Of a DNA stretch of 64,000 nucleotides, positions 35,757 through 44,605 are shown one piece after another. A program made the translations under genes and the position numbers. The stretch comes from Bacteroidaceae bacterium. Its GTDB lineage: Bacteria; Bacteroidota; Bacteroidia; Bacteroidales; Bacteroidaceae. The stretch's first letter is position 1; every line of letters starts with the position of its first letter. The stretch lies in assembly GCA_017560125.1 (NCBI GenBank), contig JAFYOS010000018.1, positions 62,001 through 126,000 on the forward strand. Reading direction: 5' to 3'. The notes under the pieces are model-generated. The model did not search any database. It had not been told where the DNA came from and was given only the letters and a program-made list of their open reading frames with translations.

Positions 35757-36353
35757 TTATAGTGTTTTATTTATGTTGTCTATGTAATCGAGCATTTCGG
35801 TGCGGCCCACTGAGTGCTCCGACGAGGTAATCAGCATGGGGGGTAGTTCTTCCCACTGCTCCAGCAGTGTGGCTTTGTAGGCCTCTATATTGCTGTGGAG
35901 CTGCGAACGTGTGAGCTTATCGGCCTTGGTGAAGACGATGGCGAAGGGCACTCCGTTCTCGCCCAGCCACTCAATGAATTCGAGGTCTATTTTCTGTGCC
36001 GGGTGGCGCGAATCTATAAGCAGGAAGAGCATGGTCATCTGCTCGCGTCCCAGTATGTAGCCCGAGATTATGTCGGTGAGCTTCTCCTGCTGCGATTTGC
36101 TGCGCTTGGCATATCCATATCCGGGAAGATCGACAAGGTACCATGAGTCGTTTACCAAAAAATGGTTTATCAACAGTGTCTTACCAGGGGTTGATGATGT
36201 CATCGCCAGTTTGTTCTGTCGGGTGAGCATGTTGATGAGGCTCGACTTGCCCACGTTGGAGCGACCGATGAAGGCATATTCGGGCTTGCCGTCCTGCGGG
36301 CATTTGCGTACATCGGTGTTGCTTATTACAAAGCGTGCTGATTTTATTTCCAT
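35757..36353 (-). CDS. engB: Ribosome biogenesis GTPase EngB/YsxC
   Basis: 198 residues from the ATG at 36353 ([12 protein letters not shown]). An in-frame ATG at 36407 would add 18 unconserved residues (MHMHKP...), and I prefer the shorter form, which starts where the family does. G motifs are [11 protein letters not shown] (G1), TPGKT (G2 area), DLPGYGYA (G3) and FTKADKL (G4). It assists large-subunit assembly. A well-spaced promoter lies at 36433-36463, divergent from recR. Confidence 0.95.
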   Translation of the reverse strand: MEIKSARFVISNTDVRKCPQDGKPEYAFIGRSNVGKSSLINMLTRQNKLAMTSSTPGKTLLINHFLVNDSWYLVDLPGYGYAKRSKSQQEKLTDIISGYILGREQMTMLFLLIDSRHPAQKIDLEFIEWLGENGVPFAIVFTKADKLTRSQLHSNIEAYKATLLEQWEELPPMLITSSEHSVGRTEMLDYIDNINKTL

Positions 36354-36432
36354 ATAAATTTTCTTTGGGCGAAAGGCGCTGTCTGCGATGGGTTTATGCA
36401 TGTGCATGCGGCACTCTTTCGCAACGTAGTTG

Positions 36433-36463
36433 CAAATATACGCTTTTATTTCTTTTCGTACAA
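36433..36463 (-). promoter_or_regulatory. engB promoter
   Basis: TATATTTG on the minus strand (36440-36433) with TTG at 36463-36461, 20-bp spacer. It is back to back with the recR promoter. Confidence 0.7.
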
Positions 36464-36472
36464 CATGGCAAT

Positions 36473-36503
36473 TTGGGCATTTCCCCTATTTCCATTATCT
36501 TTG
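36473..36503 (+). promoter_or_regulatory. recR promoter
   Basis: TTG (36473-36475), 20-bp spacer, TATCTTTG (36496-36503), 25 bp before the ATG at 36529. Confidence 0.72.
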
Positions 36504-36528
36504 CATGAAAATGCAATAAGATAGCAAG

Positions 36529-37149
36529 ATGAGTCAGGAGTATCCGTCGGCGCTGTTCGAGAGGGCGGTAGCGGAATTTTCGAAGCTGCCCGGCATTGGA
36601 CGCAAAACTGCAACACGCCTTGTGTTGCACCTTCTTAGACAACCCGAGAGCGAGGTCGAAAGCTTCGCCGGCGCCATTGTGCGCCTTAAAAAAGAGGTGA
36701 AATATTGCCGTCATTGCCACGGAATTTCCGATACCGAGGTGTGCCCCATCTGCGCAAGCCCGGTGCGCGACCACTCTGTGATATGCGTGGTGGAGAATAT
36801 TCAGGATATAATGGCGGTAGAGAATACCATGCAGTTCAAGGGTGTCTATCACGTGCTTGGCGGTGTCATTTCGCCCATGGACGGCGTTTCGCCCGGCGAT
36901 CTGCAGATAGCGAGCCTTGTAGAGCGTGTGGCGCAGGGCGATGTAAAAGAGGTGATCCTTGCCTTGAGCCCCACCATGGAGGGCGATACCACCAATTTCT
37001 ACATTTTCCGCAAATTGGCAGATTACGACGTGAAGCTATCGGTCATTGCGCGCGGAATATCTGTGGGCGATGAGCTGGAATATACCGACGAGGTCACCTT
37101 GGGACGCTCCATCGTGAACCGTACCCCCTTTACAGGAAAATCATTTTAA
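36529..37149 (+). CDS. recR: Recombination protein RecR
   Basis: 206 residues. The helix-hairpin-helix ([20 protein letters not shown]), the zinc finger ([16 protein letters not shown]) and the Toprim domain ([29 protein letters not shown]) are in the family order. RecR with RecO loads RecA at gaps. It is the first gene of a four-gene plus-strand unit that continues with a membrane protein 22 bp away. Confidence 0.97.
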   Translation: MSQEYPSALFERAVAEFSKLPGIGRKTATRLVLHLLRQPESEVESFAGAIVRLKKEVKYCRHCHGISDTEVCPICASPVRDHSVICVVENIQDIMAVENTMQFKGVYHVLGGVISPMDGVSPGDLQIASLVERVAQGDVKEVILALSPTMEGDTTNFYIFRKLADYDVKLSVIARGISVGDELEYTDEVTLGRSIVNRTPFTGKSF

Positions 37150-37171
37150 TAGACAACATACAGAACAGACT

Positions 37172-37588
37172 ATGACACGACAGCAGAAACTATTTTGGGC
37201 GTTGCTTTTGGTGGCAGCGGTTACCGTAGCTCTTTTCGAGGTGGGCGTGATGCCTAAGGGCGGATTTGCGCAGTATGGCACAGGACGATATTTGCTCGAT
37301 GTGCTTGCCATTTTCCTGACCATAGGCCTCATTCCGCTTGCGCTCAAGAAATATAGCAGTGCCATGGCCCGTGCTGTGGATGCCGACGATGACACATTGT
37401 TGTGCACCTATCGCCGCGAGTGCGAGGTGCGTATTGCATTGCTTTTTGTCGTGATAATGATAAATGCAGGTCTTTTCTATGCCGCCGACAACGAGGGTGC
37501 TCTCTATTGTGCGCTTGTCGGTCTGTTGGCATATGTATATAGCTTCCCCAAGAACCGCAGCGCCGAACAGCTAAGAGAGAATAGATGA
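37172..37588 (+). CDS. Small membrane protein of unknown function
   Basis: 138 residues with four hydrophobic segments (about 7-25, 38-58, 85-103 and 106-124) and a charged loop (ARAVDADDDTLLCTYRREC) between the second and third. I do not recognise a named family. It sits between recR and a glycosyltransferase, and overlaps the latter by 4 bp (ATGA), which implies coupled translation. Its place suggests a Bacteroidetes housekeeping membrane protein, but no function is claimed. Confidence 0.8.
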   Translation: MTRQQKLFWALLLVAAVTVALFEVGVMPKGGFAQYGTGRYLLDVLAIFLTIGLIPLALKKYSSAMARAVDADDDTLLCTYRRECEVRIALLFVVIMINAGLFYAADNEGALYCALVGLLAYVYSFPKNRSAEQLRENR

Positions 37589-38766
37589 AACTATCGGTTG
37601 TCATAGTAAACTACAATGTAAAGTACTACTTGGAGCAGTGCTTGCGGGCTCTGTTGCGTGCAACCGAGGGCATCGAGTGCGAGGTGCTTGTCGTTGATAA
37701 CGCCTCGGAAGATGGCTCCATGGAGTATTTGAAGCCCCGCTTCCCCCATGTCGTGTGGATTGAGTGCAAAGAGAACGGCGGCTTCTCGCATGGCAATAAT
37801 ATAGGCTTCGCGCGTGCACGCGGCGAATATATATTGATGCTCAACCCCGACACTATTGTCACCAAAGAGGCGATAGAGGGGTGCGTGAGGTTTATGGACG
37901 AGCATCCCGAGGTGGGCGTTTCGGGCGTGAAGATGATAAACAAGGACGGTACATTTGCCATGGAGTCGCGTCGCGGCATTGTGAAGCCGTGGGTGGCCTT
38001 CTGCAAGGCTACGGGACTGTGTCGCCGCTATCCTCACAGCCGTTTGTTCGGCCACTACTACATGAGCTATCTCGATGTGAACGAGGCTAATCCCATTGAA
38101 ATGGTTTCCGGAGCCTTCATGTTCTTGCGCCACGACACGCTGAAGCGTGTGGGAACGCTCGACGAGGAGTTCTTCATGTATTGGGAGGACAGCGACCTGT
38201 CGTACCGCATACTGAAATCGGGCGAGAAGAACTATTATCTGCCCTATACCATATTCCACTACAAGGGTGAGAGCTCCATCAAGAGCAAGCTGCGCTATCG
38301 CTATTGGCTGTACTCGTCGTTGCAGACATTTTTCAAAAAACATTTTCCTCTATATAATATCCTCTTCTATCTGCCCATAAAACTGGCTGTGGCGGTGCTT
38401 AAATTCCGCATCCATCATGCCTATCCCATGGTGTATGGCAAGAACTGGGAGCAGTACAACGAGCCGCCCAAGCGCTTCTTGGTGATTGCGGGCGAGCAGG
38501 CATGTGAACAGATAAAAAACATCTGTCGCAAGAATAATCTTGGCGAAAATCACAGCTACGTTGTGGCTACCGAGGCAGACGCGCCGCAGGGGCACTTGGC
38601 GGTGCAGGATATAAAGGGCTTCACGCACGTTCTCTACGATGCCGAGGCCTATAGCTACGATACTATCCTGTCGTTGCTTCAACAGACACCCGGCAACACT
38701 CTGCGTCTGGCAACCTACTCTGCCGAAACGGGCAATCTGATAACCGAGGATGCTATATACAATTAA
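37585..38766 (+). CDS. Family 2 glycosyltransferase
   Basis: 393 residues. The N-terminal 240 residues are a GT-A fold: VVIVNYNVKYYLEQCL, VVDNASEDGS, MLNPDT (the DXD-like site) and FMYWEDSDL, as in rhamnosyltransferase-like GT2 enzymes. A basic amphipathic or membrane-contacting region follows (KHFPLYNILFYLPIKLAVAVLKF). The last 100 residues form an added domain I cannot name. It transfers sugar from a nucleotide donor to a cell-envelope glycan (inference). It overlaps the upstream gene by 4 bp. Confidence 0.9.
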   Translation: MKLSVVIVNYNVKYYLEQCLRALLRATEGIECEVLVVDNASEDGSMEYLKPRFPHVVWIECKENGGFSHGNNIGFARARGEYILMLNPDTIVTKEAIEGCVRFMDEHPEVGVSGVKMINKDGTFAMESRRGIVKPWVAFCKATGLCRRYPHSRLFGHYYMSYLDVNEANPIEMVSGAFMFLRHDTLKRVGTLDEEFFMYWEDSDLSYRILKSGEKNYYLPYTIFHYKGESSIKSKLRYRYWLYSSLQTFFKKHFPLYNILFYLPIKLAVAVLKFRIHHAYPMVYGKNWEQYNEPPKRFLVIAGEQACEQIKNICRKNNLGENHSYVVATEADAPQGHLAVQDIKGFTHVLYDAEAYSYDTILSLLQQTPGNTLRLATYSAETGNLITEDAIYN

Positions 38767-38776
38767 ATAGACTGCG

Positions 38777-39313
38777 ATGACGAAAAAATGGCTTGAAAAC
38801 GACAAGGTAAAGCTCCGTGCCCCCGAACCCGAAGATCTCGAACTGCTCTACAATATGGAGAACGACACCACGCTGTGGAGCGTGGGCGATACCATGCTGC
38901 CCTATTCGCGCCACACACTGCGCGCCTACATAGAGCAGACACGCAACGATCTCTACGCCGAGCAGCAGGCGCGCTTCATCATTGAACTGCCGAGTGGTGA
39001 AACAGCGGGTGTAATCGACCTTGCCGATTATTCGCCCCACAACGGTCGTGCCGAGGTGTGCATAGGTTTACTTGGTAAATATCGTGGCAAGGGGGTGGCT
39101 TACGAGGCGCTGATGCTGCTAAAAGAGTACGCTTTTTGCTATCTGAACATGCATCAGCTGTATGCTTTTATCCCCTCGGAGCACGTTGCGAGCAAAAAAT
39201 TATTCGAAAAAGCAGATTTTTTGCATACATCGACCTTGAAAGAGTGGAAGCGCGACGGACGAAATTTTATCGATATAGAGCTATTTCAAGTGCTAAATAG
39301 TTATAATTCTTAG
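38777..39313 (+). CDS. GNAT acetyltransferase, RimJ/RimL type
   Basis: 178 residues. The start KVKLRAPEPEDLELLYNMENDTTLW, the acetyl-CoA loop IGLLGKYRGKGVAYEAL and the C-terminal HVASKKLFEKADF are typical of the Acetyltransf_3 branch that includes ribosomal-protein acetylases and spermidine acetyltransferases. The substrate is unknown. It begins 10 bp after the glycosyltransferase stop and closes the recR operon. Confidence 0.88.
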   Translation: MTKKWLENDKVKLRAPEPEDLELLYNMENDTTLWSVGDTMLPYSRHTLRAYIEQTRNDLYAEQQARFIIELPSGETAGVIDLADYSPHNGRAEVCIGLLGKYRGKGVAYEALMLLKEYAFCYLNMHQLYAFIPSEHVASKKLFEKADFLHTSTLKEWKRDGRNFIDIELFQVLNSYNS

Positions 39314-39383
39314 TGGAAAAATGCGCTTCTCGAAGATTTTTCAAAAAAAATCGCAGAAAAATGAAAAAAAAGTCGCAAAACAT

Positions 39384-39413
39384 TTGCAGGTTCGAAAAAA
39401 GTGCGTAACTTTG
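39384..39413 (+). promoter_or_regulatory. tRNA-Asp promoter
   Basis: TTG (39384-39386), 19-bp spacer, TAACTTTG (39406-39413), about 41 bp before the tRNA. Directly after it, TGCACTCGCTTTGA matches the start of the palindromic repeat seen at 5601. Confidence 0.65.
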
Positions 39414-39454
39414 CACTCGCTTTGAGACACGAAGCACACACATACAAACAACAT

Positions 39455-39528
39455 GGTGCGTTAGTTCAGTTGGTTAGAATACATGCCTGTCACGCATGGG
39501 GTCACGGGTTCGAGTCCCGTACGCACCG
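39455..39528 (+). tRNA. tRNA-Asp (GTC)
   Basis: 74 nt. The acceptor GGTGCGT pairs with ACGCACC (39521-39527), anticodon stem CATGC/GCATG, loop CTGTCAC with anticodon GTC. The T arm is GGGTTCGAGTCCC and the discriminator G. CCA is not encoded. Confidence 0.96.
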
Positions 39529-39530
39529 CA

Positions 39531-39562
39531 AAAGAGTTCCAAGAAATTGGAGCTCTTTTTGT
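39531..39562 (+). terminator. Terminator after tRNA-Asp
   Basis: 12-base arms 39531-39542 and 39547-39558 (one G-T pair) with a GAAA loop, followed by TTTTTG. Confidence 0.8.
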
Positions 39563-39609
39563 TTATTGGAATTTCTCGAAAATTTGCGAAATTAGCGTTA
39601 TGTAAAATA

Positions 39610-39646
39610 AAATCCGATGGCATCGCTTGCGCGGGCCATCGGATTT
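39610..39646. terminator. Terminator of the secreted protein gene (minus strand)
   Basis: A perfect 11-bp stem, 39610-39620 with 39636-39646 (AAATCCGATGG arm), lies just past the stop at 39669. The minus strand continues TTTTATTTTA. Confidence 0.75.
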
Positions 39647-39668
39647 ATTGTATAGGCAATATCAACGG

Positions 39669-40625
39669 TTACTTATTGAGGATTTTCTTTCCGTTTCTTA
39701 TGACAATGCCTTTGGTGTCGTCTTTCACTCTTACGCCGTCCATGTTGTATGTGGCGTTATCCGTTGTTTCTGCGGATGTATCGGCCACTTTGGACAGGCT
39801 GGTTGTGGCGGTTGCTATTTTGTATAGTCCATATTTCGATAGCTGGTAGTCGTAGGCCGAAACGTAGTAGTTGCCATTTATTGCCACGACGGTTCCAAGT
39901 GATGTGATGCCTGGCAATATTTTCTTTATCTCCCCGTCCAGCGATACAATCTCTATGCCTGTATTTTTCACGCCACCATAGACCTTGGTTCGGATGAGCG
40001 TTACTACCACTCCGCCCAGTTCGTCATCATAGTCGCTTGTGTAATTGTCGCACTCTTCGCCGGCGAAGCTCATGTGTATATTGGTGATGCCATTCGATTT
40101 GTCGTCGGCTGCGCAGTATGTCAATGGCATGATGTCGTAATGGTAACGGGCGAATTCGAAATCGTCGTCGTCGTTGAAAAGGGTTTGCGACAGATACATG
40201 GCTCTTGAATGGTAATTATTGTCGTCCTCATATACCTCGGGGCCCTGAATCCACATGTTCTTTTCGCTTTTGTTCTCGATAACATCGCTCGTTACTGTCC
40301 ATTCGTCGAGAAAATATCCCTCGTTCTTATATTCGTCTTTAATGAAGTATTTTCTTTTGCTTGTGATGGTTCTTGTGGCGTAGTTCAGGATTTGTGCATC
40401 TATCTCGGCCTGTTTGACGATTTTTACTTCGTCGTCAAAGACGGTGAACCATGTTTTATGTGCGCTCCAATCCTCTTTGCAGCTGTACATGAACGCTGTG
40501 CCCTTGGAGGTGAGCTTGGCGGGGATGAAATAGAGGTCGCCACCGTCGTAAGTGGCAACGGCCTCCAATTGGGCGTATGCATTTGTAGATAATGCGAGTA
40601 GCAGGGCGAATACTATTTTCTTCAT
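39669..40625 (-). CDS. Secreted protein with a type IX-like C-terminal motif, function unknown
   Basis: 318 residues from the ATG at 40625 (MKKIVFALLLALSTNAYAQ signal peptide); an upstream in-frame ATG at 40649 sits inside the -7 box, so it is not the start. The body is beta-rich with many aromatic residues and no motif I know. The C-terminus TYNMDGVRVKDDTKG followed by IVIRNGKKILNK resembles the short sorting-like tails (YNxxGxRV...KGIxIxNGKK) common on exported Bacteroidales proteins, consistent with the PorZ gene nearby. Single-gene unit. Confidence 0.75.
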   Translation of the reverse strand: MKKIVFALLLALSTNAYAQLEAVATYDGGDLYFIPAKLTSKGTAFMYSCKEDWSAHKTWFTVFDDEVKIVKQAEIDAQILNYATRTITSKRKYFIKDEYKNEGYFLDEWTVTSDVIENKSEKNMWIQGPEVYEDDNNYHSRAMYLSQTLFNDDDDFEFARYHYDIMPLTYCAADDKSNGITNIHMSFAGEECDNYTSDYDDELGGVVVTLIRTKVYGGVKNTGIEIVSLDGEIKKILPGITSLGTVVAINGNYYVSAYDYQLSKYGLYKIATATTSLSKVADTSAETTDNATYNMDGVRVKDDTKGIVIRNGKKILNK

Positions 40626-40646
40626 AATATGTAATTTGTTAGAGTG

Positions 40647-40678
40647 CAAATATAACGATTTGTTTCAAAGCGCTCCAA
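40647..40678 (-). promoter_or_regulatory. Promoter of the secreted protein gene
   Basis: TATATTTG (40654-40647, minus) with TTG at 40678-40676, 21-bp spacer; leader about 15 nt to the ATG at 40625. Confidence 0.68.
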
Positions 40679-40784
40679 TATGGGCCTGTAAATGTGTCTA
40701 AGCGCAAAAAGCGTTTGTGTGTAGATTACTTCGCTCTTTGCGCCGGGCTGGCTGTGAATAGGTGTGCGTGGGGGTATATAAAAA

Positions 40785-40812
40785 ATAAAAACAGCTACCT
40801 TTGGGGTAACTG
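40785..40812 (-). terminator. Terminator after tRNA-Cys
   Basis: Arms 40805-40812 and 40792-40799 pair (one G-T), followed on the minus strand by TTTTTATTTTTT. Confidence 0.6.
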
Positions 40813-40818
40813 CTTCGG

Positions 40819-40889
40819 AGGTGCCTGGCAGATTCGAACTGCCGTGGACGGTTTTGCAGACCGCTACCTAGCCTCTCGGTCAAGGCACC
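40819..40889 (-). tRNA. tRNA-Cys (GCA)
   Basis: 71 nt on the minus strand. The acceptor GGTGCCT pairs with AGGCACC, the anticodon loop CTGCAAA gives GCA, the T arm is GGCAGTTCGAATCTGCC and the discriminator T. CCA is not encoded (CCG follows). Confidence 0.95.
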
Positions 40890-41070
40890 ATATATATTGA
40901 TGGCCTCTCGGCTCAATTGCGGTGCAAAGGTACTACTATTTTTCTTAATTACAAGCGATAACGGCATTTTTTTTGAGCAAAGCGTCACTTTTCTGTTGTT
41001 GTGGGCGGTTTCGCGGTACTTTTCCCGTGGATGTATTCCTGTTTGTGCTTATGTGCATACAGATAGGCTG

Positions 41071-41967
41071 CTATTTCTGTGGTTCCATATGTATGCCGAT
41101 ATGGGTTTCCTGTCCAAATTCCTTTTTTAGCGATGCCTCTATCTTTTTTGTAATGTCGTGGGCTTCTTTAAGTGGCATTGAGCCATTCATGCGTATGTGA
41201 ACCTCTATCGCTATATGATTGCCGATGTGTCGTGTGCGAAGGTGGTGGGGTGAGCTTACCCCGGGGTGTGAAAGAATAATCGATAATATCTTCTCCTCTG
41301 TTTCTTTGGGTAGTGATTTTTCCAATAGCTCGTCTATGCATGGTTTTATCAGTGTCACAGATACCTTTATGATAAACAGGCTCACGATAAAAGCGGCAAT
41401 GGGATCAAGAACTCGCCATTCGGTGCCTAAAAATATGGCACCGCCGATGCCTATCAGCGTGCCTATTGATGAGAATGCATCGCTGCGGTGGTGCCAAGCA
41501 TTGGCTATTAGGGCTTTTGAACTAAGCTTTCCCCCTTTTGATATTGTGTATTGGTATAAAATCTCTTTTGATACGATTGAAACAAATGCTGCCACCAATG
41601 CCGATGTACCAGGCTTTTCAAGTACTTTGCCTCGGATGACATCGGCTATGCTGCTTGCCGAATCGGCGAGTATTCCAATGCCTACGAACAGCAGGATTAC
41701 TCCTATGATTGCGGTTGCAAGCGTTTCGTATTTACCGTGTCCGTAATCGTGTCCCTCGTCCTGTGGCTTACTCGATATGCGAATGAATAGGATGACAATG
41801 ATATCTGTAATAAAATCGGACAGCGAGTGTACGGCATCGGCTATCATTGCAGAGCTGTGCCCAACAATACCTGTTACGAATTTGAATACCAGCAGCATGA
41901 AATTAACTACGCTGCCGGTCCAAGTGACACGGAAGATTTCCTTTTCGCGTTTAGCGCCTGGTTCCAT
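41071..41967 (-). CDS. Cation diffusion facilitator (CDF) metal efflux transporter
   Basis: 298 residues from the ATG at 41967 (MEPGAKREKEIFRVTW); the frame is open to 42075 but those residues look untranslated. Six membrane helices with the zinc-site motifs HSLSDFITD and HHRSDAFSS (HxxxD/DxxxD type), then a cytoplasmic C-terminal domain (HLRTRHIGNHIAIEVHIRM) that dimerises and senses metal. It exports zinc, iron or manganese by proton exchange. It lies downstream of the HlyD and TolC genes in the same direction, 167 bp away. Confidence 0.92.
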   Translation of the reverse strand: MEPGAKREKEIFRVTWTGSVVNFMLLVFKFVTGIVGHSSAMIADAVHSLSDFITDIIVILFIRISSKPQDEGHDYGHGKYETLATAIIGVILLFVGIGILADSASSIADVIRGKVLEKPGTSALVAAFVSIVSKEILYQYTISKGGKLSSKALIANAWHHRSDAFSSIGTLIGIGGAIFLGTEWRVLDPIAAFIVSLFIIKVSVTLIKPCIDELLEKSLPKETEEKILSIILSHPGVSSPHHLRTRHIGNHIAIEVHIRMNGSMPLKEAHDITKKIEASLKKEFGQETHIGIHMEPQK

Positions 41968-42133
41968 TTTTTTCGATTGCTGTTTAGTGTTGCTGTTTGC
42001 GAAAATACGAATAAGGTTTAATAGGTAAAAGGTTTTTTCGTTTTTATTTCTATGTGCGGAATAAAAGCAGCGCATACAAGTGGTGTTTATTCCGCTGTAT
42101 GCGCCGCTGATATTTTGTTTATGTGTGTGGCTG

Positions 42134-43207
42134 TTAGAGCTTGGCCTTTACCACAACCATCATTCCCGCTGCAAATTTGTCGTTGTCCTCGGGACTTAGT
42201 CCGGTGAAATCTATTCTTACGGGGATGCGCTGCTGTATCTTCACGAAATTGCCGGCCGAATTGTCGGTGGGTACGAGCGAGTATTTTGAGCCTGTAGCCG
42301 AAGCTATTGCTGTTACCTTTCCGTTGAATTCGCGGCCTTTAATGGCATCGACGGTTATCACCACATCCTGGCCCATGTATATGTTCTCAATCTGTGTCTC
42401 CTTGTAGTTGGCAATAACCCATTTCTGTGTATTGGGCATTATGTAGGTGATGCTCTGTCCTGCCGAGATGTACTGGCCCTCTTCCAATGCACGGCGGCCC
42501 AGTTTGCCGTCGCAGGGGGCGAGTACCACGGTGTATGAGAGGTTTAGGCGTGCCATTTCGAGGGCTGCTTCGGCGCGCTGTATGGCGGCAGCGATGCTCT
42601 CCTTGCGGTTGGCTACCTCGTTTACGCCCGAGAAGGCTGCGTTCTGCTGTCGTTTAACCGATTCGAGCTTTTTCTCCAATGCCTTGTACTCGGTTTCTAT
42701 GTGCTCGAGCTGTATGGGGGTAGCCGCCTTGCGCTCCACTAGGTTGCGGTAGCGCTCTCTGTCCTTGGCGAGCTTGGCCATGCGTATCTCTATTTCGGAA
42801 ATGCTCGATTCGAATACCTGTGCCGAGGTCTGTGTGCGGTCGAGGGTTGCGTCGATGACGGTTGCACCCGTCTTGGCGTCCTTCAGGGCTGCTTCGGCCT
42901 CCATTACGCGTATCTTGTGCTCGCGGTCGTCGAGGACAAGAAGGGTATCGCCCTTGCGCACGCTCTGGTGCTCGGTGAAGTATATCTTTTTAATATATCC
43001 CGAAGCGCGCAGGTTAACGGGCGAAATGTACTGCTCAATCTGTGCGTCGTTACTTGTTTCGTTGCTCTTGTAGCCTATGAACATGCATACAATCTCCACC
43101 AATCCCCATAGGAGGATGGCAATACCTGCCGTTGATGCTATTATGCGTGAAAAGCGGAGCTTCTTCATGCCTTTCACCTTCTTTTCGTTGCTGTTTGCTT
43201 TTTCCAT
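42134..43207 (-). CDS. HlyD/EmrA-type membrane fusion protein
   Basis: 357 residues: a short cytoplasmic tail, one membrane helix (about 22-45), a biotinyl-lipoyl-like half (INLRASGYIKKIYFTEHQSVRKGDTLLVLDD), a long coiled coil (about 90-215), the second half (LSYTVVLAPCDGKLGRRALEEGQYISAG) and a beta-barrel. It bridges an inner-membrane pump and TolC for drug or small-molecule efflux. It is 27 bp downstream of the TolC gene, but no MFS or ABC pump is present here. Confidence 0.92.
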   Translation of the reverse strand: MEKANSNEKKVKGMKKLRFSRIIASTAGIAILLWGLVEIVCMFIGYKSNETSNDAQIEQYISPVNLRASGYIKKIYFTEHQSVRKGDTLLVLDDREHKIRVMEAEAALKDAKTGATVIDATLDRTQTSAQVFESSISEIEIRMAKLAKDRERYRNLVERKAATPIQLEHIETEYKALEKKLESVKRQQNAAFSGVNEVANRKESIAAAIQRAEAALEMARLNLSYTVVLAPCDGKLGRRALEEGQYISAGQSITYIMPNTQKWVIANYKETQIENIYMGQDVVITVDAIKGREFNGKVTAIASATGSKYSLVPTDNSAGNFVKIQQRIPVRIDFTGLSPEDNDKFAAGMMVVVKAKL

Positions 43208-43234
43208 ATTTCAGTGTGTTCTATTTTGCTGTTA

Positions 43235-44569
43235 CTATTCTGCCGACGGTATCAGTTGTCCTGCGCGGCCGGTGAGTTTTATCAGTTTCAGATTGGCAAG
43301 GCGGTAGTTCAGATAGGCGCTCAGGTAGCTGTTCTGTGCCTCGCTCATGCGCATTTCGTCCTGCAGCACCTCGGTCATCGAGGCGATGCCTTCGCGATAG
43401 CGTTCGCCCGTTACACCGCATACCTCCTCGGCAAGGCGGCAGTTCTCTTTCTGTCGTTCGAAATTGCGACGGTGGTTCATCAGGTCGTTCGTGGCGTTCA
43501 TGTACTCTGTTTCGAGCTGCTTCTGTGTATTCTCCTGTGCCAGGCGGCTGTTGGTGATGTCGATGTCGGCCTTGCGCAGTTTGTATTTCTTGTCGAAGCC
43601 GTCGAATATGGGCACGCGCAACGACAATCCCAATCCGTAGGAACGGAACCAATGGTTCGAGGGGCCCGAGTGGAACCAGTTGCTCAGTTCGTCGGTGAAG
43701 GCTGTGTACATCCAGTTTCCGGTGAGTGTGAGCGAGGGCATGTATCCGCTGCTGACGATGCTGCGGCGCTGCTGTGCTATGCTGTTCTGTCCGGCGAGCA
43801 TCTGCAGTTCGAACAGCTCGGGCGAGAGGCCTGTGAGTGCTACCTCCTCGAAGCTGTTTGCGTCGCTCGGGGCAAGGGTAATCTCCGCAGTGGCGGGGTA
43901 GTCTATTATATATTTCAGGCTGTTGAGCTGCTGTTCGAGCATCGACATTGCGTTGTTGTACTGCACGCGCAGATTCTGCAGATTTATATCCACACGCTTC
44001 ACGTCTATGTCGAGCACCATCTGATTGTCGTAGAAGGCCTCTGTAATCGATTTGAGCTCCTCCAGACGGGTTATATTGGATTTCACTATGGCAATCTGCT
44101 CTATGGTTGTCTGCCCGATGTAGTACATGCGTGCAATCTGCAAGGCAAGATCCTCGCGTGCCTTCTCGTATGACAGATTATTTATGTTATCGACCAGCTT
44201 GGTTATCTCCATGGTCGCATATATAGTCTGGTTGAAGAGGGGCATGCTCAGTTGCAGGCCTGCCGAGGCATTGTATTGCAGTGTGTGTGTCACGTTGTAG
44301 GGCACGCCATAGGACGAGCCGTCGGTCACCGACACGGGTGGATCGAAATTGTCGTTGAAATTGGCAAATGCATTCAATTTGGGAAGCAGCATGGCGCGGT
44401 TTTCCGAAATTGTGTATTTGCTTTTCTGTAATTCGCCGCGTTTGCTCTTGAGCGAAAGGTTGTTTTCCATAGCAATGCTTATGCATCGTTCGAGCGTGAG
44501 CAGCTCCTGTGCGCCGATGGCGCTGTGCATAAACAACAGCGTTAATACCGTTAATAGTAGTCGTTGCAT
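43235..44569 (-). CDS. TolC-family outer membrane channel
   Basis: 444 residues with signal peptide MQRLLLTVLTLLFMHSAIGAQ and the duplicated outer membrane efflux domain (LTLERCISIAMENNLSLKSKR; repeated long helices). It forms the trimeric outer-membrane duct of efflux systems. It is co-transcribed with the fusion protein downstream, and begins 36 bp after porZ ends, so porZ transcription may run into it. Confidence 0.92.
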   Translation of the reverse strand: MQRLLLTVLTLLFMHSAIGAQELLTLERCISIAMENNLSLKSKRGELQKSKYTISENRAMLLPKLNAFANFNDNFDPPVSVTDGSSYGVPYNVTHTLQYNASAGLQLSMPLFNQTIYATMEITKLVDNINNLSYEKAREDLALQIARMYYIGQTTIEQIAIVKSNITRLEELKSITEAFYDNQMVLDIDVKRVDINLQNLRVQYNNAMSMLEQQLNSLKYIIDYPATAEITLAPSDANSFEEVALTGLSPELFELQMLAGQNSIAQQRRSIVSSGYMPSLTLTGNWMYTAFTDELSNWFHSGPSNHWFRSYGLGLSLRVPIFDGFDKKYKLRKADIDITNSRLAQENTQKQLETEYMNATNDLMNHRRNFERQKENCRLAEEVCGVTGERYREGIASMTEVLQDEMRMSEAQNSYLSAYLNYRLANLKLIKLTGRAGQLIPSAE

Positions 44570-44605
44570 CTGTTTCTTTTTTGCGATGTCTGTTCTTAAT
44601 TATGT

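Noticed and set aside
41968-42075. 36-residue N-terminal extension of the CDF transporter
   Set aside because: The added residues are not family-like; the start at 41967 begins just before the first conserved stretch.
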